Source: Marinobacter xestospongiae
Lineage (GTDB): Bacteria; Pseudomonadota; Gammaproteobacteria; Pseudomonadales; Oleiphilaceae
Direction of reading: 5' to 3'
DNA length: 64,000 nucleotides
Assembly: GCF_023156385.1 (NCBI RefSeq)
Contig: NZ_JAKZAK010000019.1
Location: 1 to 64,000, forward strand
Part shown: piece by piece, positions 1 through 7,240 of the stretch
How positions within the stretch are numbered: the first letter of the stretch is position 1
How the letters are laid out: each line of letters starts with the position of its first letter
Translations under genes and position numbers: made by a program
Notes under the pieces: generated by a model
What the model was told of the DNA's origin: nothing
The model's database searches: none
What the model saw: only the letters and a program-made list of their open reading frames with translations

Positions 1-35
1 GGGGCAGCCTCTGGAAAGTCGCTGGCCCAATTACA

Positions 36-66
36 ACAAACCCCCGCTACCATGGCGAGGGTTTGT
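36..66. terminator. Stem-loop at window start
   Basis: Arms at 36-47 and 55-66 pair over 12 bp with one G-U wobble and an 7-base loop. It sits just beyond the terminator of the nucleotidase gene. The gene it belongs to lies mostly outside the window, so its role is uncertain. Confidence 0.4.
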
Positions 67-75
67 CAGCAGTCT

Positions 76-104
76 GAAACCACCGGCGTTTGCCGGTGGT
101 TTTC
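76..104. terminator. Bidirectional rho-independent terminator
   Basis: An 11-bp perfect stem (78-87 with 92-102) and a 4-base loop are flanked by A and T runs on the two sides. It follows the stop of the leftward nucleotidase gene by about 20 bases and probably ends its transcript. Confidence 0.75.
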
Positions 105-125
105 AGGGTACGCCTGGCTGGGGAG

Positions 126-1949
126 TTACTGGGCCGGCGCGGTGTAGCTCTGGGTCGACATCTCGTCCAGCGCCGGACGGCTCAGGGTGCCTTTGGCCTC
201 GACGTAGTCGACAAAGGACTGGGCGTAGTCGAGGAAGGTATCGACCGCACGACCGTCGTCGGTGACGGTGCCGAAGGTGACGTAGCCATCACGACCACCG
301 CCGGTGAAGCTGTTGGTCACCACCTTGAGGGTGTCGCTGTCGGCCAGTGCCCGCCAGTCGCTGTCATCCCGGCCTTTCACTTCGATGTTGAACAGACGCT
401 CGCCTGCGGCGCGGGTCATGTCGACGTCCCAGCGCAGGCCGGCGGCGTAGGGGTAGGCACCGCTGGAGCCATCCGGGGTGTGGGCAAAGTCCACCGCCTC
501 GTTGAGCACCTGGCGGATCTCGGCGCCGGTCATGGTCAGGTCCACCAGGGTGTTGGCGAACGGCAGCAGGGTGTAGGCATCGCCAATGGTGATGCTGCCC
601 TGGGCGATGTCGGTCCGCACGCCGCCGGCGTTCTGGATCGACACATCGGCGTCCTTGCTCAGGAACAGGAAGGCCTGGGCCACCAGGTTGGGAATGTGGC
701 CGCCGCGGGCTGCGGTGGCTTCGTCACAGCCGGCAATCTCACTGCGACCGCCGGTGCCGGGAATGCGCTCCAGACACAGGTCTTCGGTGGCGGTGCCCAC
801 CACCTTGTTGCGGAAGGTGTCGAGCTGGGCGGTGTAGCCGGCCAGGGAGGCGGCAACGGAGGCGTCTTCGGTCACCAGGCTGAGCTGGGGATCGGCGTCG
901 ATGGCGGCAAGGATGGCCTGGCGCTCTTCGCCGGCCGGCTCGTACTCGTCCTCGTTGGCGTCTTCGCGAACGAAGCTGTCGCTCAGCAGCAGGTGCGGTA
1001 CGCCCTCACAGCGGGTGACCCGGCCATCGGCGTCCCATTCCACCGCCAGTTCGCCCACCACCTGGGAGTACTGCCAGGCCTGGGCAACACAGACCCGATC
1101 GCCATCGGCGTTGGTGCGCTCGGTGGGGTAGGGGCCGGCCGCGTTGATGTCGTAGGCATCGAAGTCACCGAGCAGGGTGTGGGAGTCGCCACCGATGATC
1201 ACGTCCACGCCGGACAGTGCTTCCGCCAGCGCCAGGTCGTTCTGGTACTGGTAGTGGGTCAGCAGGATGATCTTGTCGACGCCGTCGGCTTCCAGTTCGT
1301 CGATCATCGCCTGGGCGGTGGCGGTCTCATCCAGGAACTCGGTGCTGTCCAGCGGGCTGGAGCTGTTCTTGGTCTTGTTGGCGATGTCGATGCCAATGAT
1401 GCCGACCTTCTCGCCATCCACTTCTTTCACCGTGTACGGCTGGATGTAGTCGTCCTGGGCGGTGGGAGCCAGCGGCGTGCCGATGGCCGGTTTGACGTTG
1501 GCGGCCAGCACCGGGGTGTTGCAGCTGCCGCTGGCGAGCTGGTCGAGGAAGTCCTTGAGGCCTTCGTCGCCGCGGTCAAATTCGTGGTTGCCCAGGGCAA
1601 AGGCATCGAAGCAGACCTGGTTCATCAGGTCAGCGTCCGCCTCACCTTCGAAGGAGGTGAAGTACAGGGTACCGGTAATGGCGTCACCGGCGTGCAGCTT
1701 GAGCACGTTGTCCAGCGCCGCTTCCCGCTCCGCCAGCTTGCTGGCGACCCGGGCAAAGCCACCGGTCTCGAACTCGGTTTCCTTGCCGGCAATCTCCAGG
1801 GTCTGGGAGCCGGCCTCGAGGTGGGAGTGGTGGTCGTTGATGTGCAGGATGTTGAGGGACAGCGCACCGTTGCGATCGTCGTCATCGCTGTCGCTACAGC
1901 CGGCCAGCACCAACGCGGGAATCAGTACCCAGGCGGATTGTCGGATCAT
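126..1949 (-). CDS. UshA-like 5'-nucleotidase / metallophosphatase lipoprotein
   Basis: Bimetal phosphoesterase of the UshA/NutA family, expected to hydrolyse extracellular nucleotides or sugar nucleotides to nucleosides and phosphate. The N-terminus is a lipoprotein signal with lipobox LAGC followed by an Asp-rich linker, so it is probably anchored to the outer membrane and faces the periplasm or surface. The metallophosphatase domain starts with ILHINDHHSHLE and includes ALGNHEFD. The C-terminal half carries the 5'-nucleotidase substrate domain (NAGGVRTDIAQGSITIGD). The start was placed at the second Met (1949): AGGAG lies 7 bases before it but only 1 base before the upstream ATG at 1955. 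Length (607 aa) suits the family. It appears monocistronic, with a terminator downstream. The family is clear; the exact substrate is not. Confidence 0.9.
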   Translation of the reverse strand: MIRQSAWVLIPALVLAGCSDSDDDDRNGALSLNILHINDHHSHLEAGSQTLEIAGKETEFETGGFARVASKLAEREAALDNVLKLHAGDAITGTLYFTSFEGEADADLMNQVCFDAFALGNHEFDRGDEGLKDFLDQLASGSCNTPVLAANVKPAIGTPLAPTAQDDYIQPYTVKEVDGEKVGIIGIDIANKTKNSSSPLDSTEFLDETATAQAMIDELEADGVDKIILLTHYQYQNDLALAEALSGVDVIIGGDSHTLLGDFDAYDINAAGPYPTERTNADGDRVCVAQAWQYSQVVGELAVEWDADGRVTRCEGVPHLLLSDSFVREDANEDEYEPAGEERQAILAAIDADPQLSLVTEDASVAASLAGYTAQLDTFRNKVVGTATEDLCLERIPGTGGRSEIAGCDEATAARGGHIPNLVAQAFLFLSKDADVSIQNAGGVRTDIAQGSITIGDAYTLLPFANTLVDLTMTGAEIRQVLNEAVDFAHTPDGSSGAYPYAAGLRWDVDMTRAAGERLFNIEVKGRDDSDWRALADSDTLKVVTNSFTGGGRDGYVTFGTVTDDGRAVDTFLDYAQSFVDYVEAKGTLSRPALDEMSTQSYTAPAQ

Positions 1950-2111
1950 TTCCATACTCCTGTTATTACGTCGCCAGAAAAAGAAGGGCCTCTGAGGGGC
2001 AATTACAGGAGGATCGTGGAGGGATGTGTCAGCGGCGTGATGGCGTGATGTCAGTCTGATGACGGTTGTGTGTCAGCGTCGACCTCAGCCCGGATCTGGC
2101 TGGCAGCGAAC

Positions 2112-2143
2112 CCCCGCCGGTGCCGCGGTTGGCACCGGCGGGG
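2112..2143. terminator. Strong GC-rich hairpin after the molybdoenzyme gene
   Basis: A perfect 13-bp stem (2112-2124 with 2131-2143) has a 6-base loop. It lies just downstream of the leftward oxidoreductase stop codon at 2149. There is no U-tract, so it is a non-canonical terminator or an mRNA 3'-end stabiliser. Confidence 0.5.
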
Positions 2144-2148
2144 CCGGG

Positions 2149-4455
2149 TTATGCGGAGGGAGGCGGTGTTGCCGGCAGAAACTTCACCGCGATGAACTTG
2201 GAGGTGGGCGTGAAGCTGCCCTCGCCGGTACTGTCCAGCGGCACCAGCGGGTTGGTTTCCGGGTAGTAGGCCGCCGCCTGGCCGGCGGGAATGTCGTAGG
2301 GAATCAGGCAGAAGTTGCGGATGCGGCGTTCGCGGCCATCTTCCCACAGCGAAATCACATCCACCCGGTCGCCTTCCTGATAGCCCAGCCGGGCCATGTC
2401 GTCGGCGTTGATGAAGATGACGTCGCGCTGGTTCTGCACCCCCCGGTAGCGGTCGTTGAGGCTGTAGACCGTGGTGTTGTACTGATCGTGGGAGCGCAGG
2501 GTCTGCAGCACCAGGTCCGGTTGCTGGCCGCTGTTGCGGACGCGGGCGTCGAACAGGTCAGCGGGCAGGGCGTGGGCGTGGAAGGTGGCCTTGCCGGCGG
2601 CGGTGTTCCAGCTCAGCTCACGGGCGCTGTTGCCCAGGTGGAAACCACCGGGTTCCGCCAGTCGCCGTGCCATGCCTTCAAACCCGGGAATGGTGCGCTC
2701 GATCAGCTCGCGAATCCGGCGGTAGTCCGCCGCCAGCGCATCCCAGTCCACCGGCCGGTTACCCAGGGTGGCTTTGGCCATGCCGGCGACGATCGCCGGC
2801 TCTGATTTCAGGGTGTCCGCCAGTGGCTCGAGCTGACCATAGGAGGCGTGGATCATGCTGAACGAGTCTTCCACCGTGACCGCCTGGGGAATGCCGTTCT
2901 GGCGGTCGATGTCGGTGCGGCCGAGGCAGGGCAGGATCAGCGCATCGCGGCCGGTGACCAGATGGCTGCGATTGAGCTTGGTGCTGATCTGCACGGTCAG
3001 GTCACAGCGGCGCAGGGCGTCGTGGGTCAGTTCTGAGTCCGGGGTGGCCTGGGCGAAGTTGCCGCCCAGGGCGATGAACACCCGGGCCTGGCCATCGAGC
3101 ATGGCGCGGATGGCTTCCACGGTGTTGTGGCCCTGATGGCGGGGCACCTCGATGTCGAAGTTGCTGGCCAGGTTGTCCAGCAGCAGTTGCGGTGGCCGTT
3201 CGTTGATGCCCATGGTGCGGTCACCCTGAACATTGCTGTGGCCCCGCACCGGGCACAGGCCGGCACCGGGTTTGCCAATGTTGCCCCGCAGCAGTTGCAG
3301 GTTGACGAATTCCTGGATCATCGCCACCGAATGGCGGTGCTGGGTGATGCCCATGGCCCAGCAGATGATCACCCGACCGGCCCGACAGTACATCTTGGCG
3401 GCGTGTTCGATATCGATGCGGGAGAGCCCGGACTGCTGCTCGATGTCGCCCCAGTCGGTGGCGTCCACCGCGGCAACGTAGGCCTCCATGCCGTCGGTGT
3501 GGGTGGCAATGAAGTCCCGGTCCAGCAGTCCCGGCTTGCCGTTGGCGAGGGCGTCCCGGTCCCAGGCCAGCAGCGCCTTGGCGATGCCGCGGACGGCGGC
3601 CATGTCGCCACCCAGGGCCGGGCGGAAGAACGCGGTGTTGAGGGGCTCGGAGTCGTTCGCCAGCATCTCCCGCATGTCCTGCGGGTCCTGGAAGCGTTCC
3701 AGACCGCGCTCCTTGAGCGGGTTGAAGCACACCACATCGGCGCCGCGTCGGACCGCCCGGCTCAATGGTGCCAGCATGCGCGGGTGGTTGGTGCCGGGGT
3801 TCTGGCCAAAGATGAAAATGGCGTCGGCTTCCTCGAAATCCTCCAGGGTCACAGTGCCCTTGCCGATCCCGATGCTGCTGCCGAGGGCAACGCCGCTGGC
3901 CTCGTGGCACATGTTGGAACAGTCGGGGAAGTTGTTGGTGCCGTAGCTGCGGACAAACAGCTGGTACAGGAACGCAGCCTCGTTGCTGGCCCGGCCGGAA
4001 GTGTAGAACTCGGCCTGGTCCGGGCTCTCCAGCCGGTTGAGGTGCTCGGCGATGAGGGCAAAGGCCTGCTCCCAGCTCACCGGCTCATAGCGGTCACTGT
4101 CGCGGTTGTAGCGCATCGGTTCCACCAGCCGGCCCTGGTGCTCAAGCCAGTGGTCGCTCTGCTTGAGCAGCTCGCTGACCGGGTGGGCGGCGAAAAAGGC
4201 CGGGTCCACCGCACGACTGGTGGCTTCCCAGTTCACTGCCTTGGCACCGTTTTCGCAGAACTGGATACGGCCACCCTTGGGATCGTCTCCCCAGGCGCAG
4301 CCAGGGCAGTCAAAGCCGCCGTTCTGGTTGGTCTTGAGCAGGGCACGAACGTTCTTGATCGGCTGCTGGCTGTCGAGCCAGTGGCGAGTCACGCTGCGCA
4401 GGGCGCCCCAGCCACCGGCGGGACCGTCATAGGGTTTGTGATCGCGTTGGGTCAT
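2149..4455 (-). CDS. FdhF/YdeP family molybdopterin oxidoreductase
   Basis: 768-aa member of the YdeP branch of the DMSO-reductase superfamily, related to formate dehydrogenase H. Near the N-terminus is CPGCAW (residues 50-55), followed by a Cys in RIQFCENG. The run NMCHEASG near residue 183 occupies the Mo-ligand region, with Cys where FdhF has selenocysteine. The Mo-bis-MGD binding core and the C-terminal molydopterin-dinucleotide-binding barrel (near VLQTLRSHDQYNTTVYSLNDR) are present. There is no Tat signal, so it is cytoplasmic. Its start overlaps the fdhD stop (ATGA at 4452-4455), so the two are translationally coupled; FdhD is the sulfur donor such enzymes need. In E. coli YdeP is linked to acid resistance. 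The substrate cannot be read from sequence, and formate oxidation is only a possibility. Confidence 0.88.
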   Translation of the reverse strand: MTQRDHKPYDGPAGGWGALRSVTRHWLDSQQPIKNVRALLKTNQNGGFDCPGCAWGDDPKGGRIQFCENGAKAVNWEATSRAVDPAFFAAHPVSELLKQSDHWLEHQGRLVEPMRYNRDSDRYEPVSWEQAFALIAEHLNRLESPDQAEFYTSGRASNEAAFLYQLFVRSYGTNNFPDCSNMCHEASGVALGSSIGIGKGTVTLEDFEEADAIFIFGQNPGTNHPRMLAPLSRAVRRGADVVCFNPLKERGLERFQDPQDMREMLANDSEPLNTAFFRPALGGDMAAVRGIAKALLAWDRDALANGKPGLLDRDFIATHTDGMEAYVAAVDATDWGDIEQQSGLSRIDIEHAAKMYCRAGRVIICWAMGITQHRHSVAMIQEFVNLQLLRGNIGKPGAGLCPVRGHSNVQGDRTMGINERPPQLLLDNLASNFDIEVPRHQGHNTVEAIRAMLDGQARVFIALGGNFAQATPDSELTHDALRRCDLTVQISTKLNRSHLVTGRDALILPCLGRTDIDRQNGIPQAVTVEDSFSMIHASYGQLEPLADTLKSEPAIVAGMAKATLGNRPVDWDALAADYRRIRELIERTIPGFEGMARRLAEPGGFHLGNSARELSWNTAAGKATFHAHALPADLFDARVRNSGQQPDLVLQTLRSHDQYNTTVYSLNDRYRGVQNQRDVIFINADDMARLGYQEGDRVDVISLWEDGRERRIRNFCLIPYDIPAGQAAAYYPETNPLVPLDSTGEGSFTPTSKFIAVKFLPATPPPSA

Positions 4456-5318
4456 GGTCGTCTCTCTGTGTGCGTATCGTCGGTCAGGGCGTAGGGGCTG
4501 TAGACGCGCGGTTCACCCTGGCGTGACAGGTGAACCAGGTTGAGGTTGTGGCGCCGGGCCCAGTCCACCGCCAGGGTGGAGGGCGCGGAAAAGCTCACCA
4601 GGGTGCCGAGGCCGGCGCGTACGGCTTTCTGGATCAGTTCCTGGCTGCAACGGCTGGTGATCACCGCCAGGCCTCCGGGCAGAGGCCGGCGTTGGCGGGC
4701 GAGCGCGCCGATCAGCTTGTCGAGGGCGTTGTGGCGGCCGATGTCCTCGCGGCAGGCCACCGCGTGGTTGGCGGCGTCAACAAACAGCGCCGCGTGCAGG
4801 GCGCCACTGGTCTGGCCCAGGGTCTGGGCGCTGGCCATGCGATCTCGCAGCGTGAGAAAGCGATCCGCCGGCGGCAGTGGCTGTGGGGGCAGTGGTGCCA
4901 GCTCTGGCAGTGCCTGTTGCAGCGAATCGACTCCGCAGAGTCCGCAGCCGGTGGTGCCGGCGAGCTGGCGGCGATGCTGGCGCAGGGCCCACTGGGCCCG
5001 GCTGGTGACGGTGATGACCAACTCCAGGCCGTCGCCGGCAGAGCTGATCTGCAGGTCGAGAATGTCATCGACGGTATCAATGAAGCCCTGGCTGAGGCTG
5101 AAGCCCACCGCAAAGTCTTCCAGATGCACGGGGGAGAGCATCATCACCGCCTGGCTGATGCCGTTGTAGCTCACCGCCACCGCCGTTTCCTCCACCAGGG
5201 GAACCGGCCGGCTGGGGTCGGGCGAGGCACAGCCGCGGTAACTGAAGGTGCGGATGCCGTCCTGGCCCGGGTGACTACGACTGGCAACCCGGTTTTTGTT
5301 GTTGTCCGCGTCGTTCAA
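4452..5318 (-). CDS. fdhD: Formate dehydrogenase accessory sulfurtransferase FdhD
   Basis: FdhD transfers sulfur from a cysteine desulfurase to the molybdenum cofactor of formate-dehydrogenase-type enzymes. The hallmark CGLC (residues 125-128, in TTGCGLCG), the N-terminal AVSYNGISQAVMMLSP block, and HAALFVDAANHAVACREDIGRHNALDKL are all intact. The open frame runs much further upstream (to 6287) but overlaps the opposite-strand DUF4139 gene. I chose the TTG at 5318 because it gives the same N-terminal spacing as E. coli FdhD. An ATG at 5411 is the alternative; neither has a strong ribosome binding site. It overlaps its client molybdoenzyme gene by 4 bases. Confidence 0.85.
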   Translation of the reverse strand: MNDADNNKNRVASRSHPGQDGIRTFSYRGCASPDPSRPVPLVEETAVAVSYNGISQAVMMLSPVHLEDFAVGFSLSQGFIDTVDDILDLQISSAGDGLELVITVTSRAQWALRQHRRQLAGTTGCGLCGVDSLQQALPELAPLPPQPLPPADRFLTLRDRMASAQTLGQTSGALHAALFVDAANHAVACREDIGRHNALDKLIGALARQRRPLPGGLAVITSRCSQELIQKAVRAGLGTLVSFSAPSTLAVDWARRHNLNLVHLSRQGEPRVYSPYALTDDTHTERRP

Positions 5319-5564
5319 GGTCGTTGGTCTCTGACTGTCAGTCTGTCTGGGTGTGACCGCTGCCGGGGCGCAATGGTTCACCCCGGCTCGGTTTTGCTTG
5401 CATTCAAGCATGCCGTCTCGACCGCCAATGGAAAAGCGTGGGCCATGATTTATGTCAAGGATGGCGGGCAGTGGCGTCTGACAGGACTGTAATGCCAAGC
5501 ATTGCCCGGGCGCGGTATGTTGGATGAAATCCGTCGAAGTTGTTGCATTGGGAAGGAAAAGCAC

Positions 5565-7139
5565 ATGAAAAGGAATCGACTTGTCTTGATGATGGCGGCC
5601 TGGTTGCCACTGCAGGCCCTGGCCGACGTCACGGCTGTTACCCTGTATCCGGGACAGGCATCCGTCACCCGGGAAGAGAGCGCTACCCTCAAGCCGGGCG
5701 CGGGCACCCTGGAAATCGCCGACCTGCCGGCCGGGCTGATGGAGCGTACCCTGCGGGTCTCCCTGGCGGGCACCGACGCCGCGCTGGTGCGGGATGTACG
5801 GGTGGTTCGCAAGCAGACCAGCGAAGCACAGGCCAGCAAACTCCGTGAGCTGCGGGACCAGCTGCAACAGGTCAATGACAGCATTGGGGCCCACGACGAC
5901 GCCGTTCGCGCCTGGCGCTACCGTCTCGACCTGTTGGACCGCTGGACCAGCGGCGACGGCGAGGTGACCCTGCCGGACAACCTCAACACCACCGCCGACA
6001 GCGTGTTTGACCAGGCCCAGAAATCCCTCACCAACATCCGTCGCATCGAACAGGAAAAGCGCGACCTGGTCCGCGAGCAGGACCGTCTCAAGCGTGAGCT
6101 GGCGGCGCTTGGCGACCGCCCCCGGGAAGTGGCCCACCTCAGCGTCGGCTATACCGCCGACCGGGCCGCCGATGTTACCGTGAAGCTGGAATACCAGACT
6201 CGCAATGCCGGTTGGAGCAGCGCCTACGAGGCCCGTCTCGACAGCGAGGACGAACGCCTGCAACTGATTCACCAGGCGGTGGTGCACCAGAACACCGGTG
6301 AGGACTGGAACGACGTTCAGGTCAGCCTCTCCACCGGCAACCCTGCCGTCGGTGGTCGGCTGCCGGAGCCTTCACCGTGGATACTGCAGCCGCGGCCCCA
6401 GCCGCAACCGGAGATGCTGAGCAAGTCCATGGTGATGGACAGTGCGGCACCGGCCTCGGCGGAGATGGAAGCCCGTGGCTTTGCCGGCCGTCAGACGGCG
6501 GACCTGGTCAGCACCGGACTGACCCAGCAATACCAGCTGGCCGGCACCCTGAGCCTGGCCGATGGTGTGCGGGACCAGCGCCTGACGGTCAGCGAGCATG
6601 ACCTGGCGGCCCGTCTCAGCCGCCGGGTGGTGCCGGCGTTGTCGAGCCTCGGCTACGTCTTTGGCGAGGCCGACTACCAGGGTGAGGCCACCCTGCCTGC
6701 GGCGGAAGTGGCGCTGTACCAGGATGGCCAGTACGTGGGTCAGCACTGGCTTGAGCAGACCGAACCCGGTCAGCCCCTGGCGATGGCTTTCGGCGTCGAC
6801 GACCGGCTCTCGGTCAAAGTGGTGCGGGAGCAGGACCAGCGGGGCGAGAAGGGCATCCTCAGTGGTCGGCCCTACCTCGAGCGGATGAACCGTTTCGAGA
6901 TCACCAACGCCCACGACCAGGCGGTCGACATCCGGGTGATCGACCGTTTGCCGGTGTCCCGTCATGACGACATCGAGGTGAGCTACCAGGGCATTTCCGA
7001 ACCCTACCAGTCGGACATCGACGACAAACCCGGGGTGATTGCCTGGGATCGCCAGATCGGCGCCGGTGAGACCCTGACCCTGAAGGCCGGGTTTGAAGTG
7101 AAGGTGCCGGAAGGACAGGAACTGCCGTACCTGCCCTGA
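5565..7139 (+). CDS. Exported DUF4139 (mucoidy-inhibitor-A-like) protein
   Basis: 524-aa protein with a clear signal peptide (MKRNRLVLMMAAWLPLQALA), so it is periplasmic or secreted. An N-terminal DUF4140-like block follows (VTAVTLYPGQASVTREESATL), then a coiled-coil stretch about residues 85-180 rich in Glu, Gln and Arg. The C-terminal DUF4139 domain begins near VAHLSVGYTADRAADVTVKLEY and continues to the end. The ATG at 5565 was chosen because GGAAGGA lies about 7 bases upstream and the signal peptide starts there. The family is named after a Rhizobium mucoidy inhibitor but its biochemical role is unknown. The gene stands alone, divergent from fdhD. Confidence 0.82.
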   Translation: MKRNRLVLMMAAWLPLQALADVTAVTLYPGQASVTREESATLKPGAGTLEIADLPAGLMERTLRVSLAGTDAALVRDVRVVRKQTSEAQASKLRELRDQLQQVNDSIGAHDDAVRAWRYRLDLLDRWTSGDGEVTLPDNLNTTADSVFDQAQKSLTNIRRIEQEKRDLVREQDRLKRELAALGDRPREVAHLSVGYTADRAADVTVKLEYQTRNAGWSSAYEARLDSEDERLQLIHQAVVHQNTGEDWNDVQVSLSTGNPAVGGRLPEPSPWILQPRPQPQPEMLSKSMVMDSAAPASAEMEARGFAGRQTADLVSTGLTQQYQLAGTLSLADGVRDQRLTVSEHDLAARLSRRVVPALSSLGYVFGEADYQGEATLPAAEVALYQDGQYVGQHWLEQTEPGQPLAMAFGVDDRLSVKVVREQDQRGEKGILSGRPYLERMNRFEITNAHDQAVDIRVIDRLPVSRHDDIEVSYQGISEPYQSDIDDKPGVIAWDRQIGAGETLTLKAGFEVKVPEGQELPYLP

Positions 7140-7151
7140 ACCGGCTGATGA

Positions 7152-7184
7152 CTGTCCCGTCAGCGAAGTCGCCAGACGGGACAG
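7152..7184. repeat. Hairpin resembling the ends of the MITE-like element
   Basis: A 10-bp inverted repeat (7152-7161 with 7175-7184). Its right arm includes CCAGACGGGACA (7172-7183), which is identical to 12 bases at the right end of the nested-repeat element at 62418-62683. It could be a minimal remnant of the same repeat family, or a chance terminator stem. Confidence 0.4.
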
Positions 7185-7202
7185 CAGACAATATCAATCG
7201 AC

Positions 7203-7233
7203 AAAGAAGGCCTCCCGGTGAGGCCTTCTTTGC
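7203..7233. terminator. Bidirectional rho-independent terminator
   Basis: An 11-bp perfect stem (7204-7214 with 7220-7230), a 5-base loop, and T or A runs on both sides. It lies between the convergent DUF4139 and ExeM-type nuclease genes and can serve both. Confidence 0.85.
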
Positions 7234-7240
7234 GTTTGGG

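Noticed and set aside
2112-2143. Selenocysteine insertion element for the molybdoenzyme
   Set aside because: The hairpin is after the stop codon and the enzyme has Cys with no in-frame UGA at the active-site region.
5319-6287. N-terminal extension of the FdhD frame
   Set aside because: Homology to FdhD begins only near the chosen start. The extension is antisense to the DUF4139 gene and its signal peptide.
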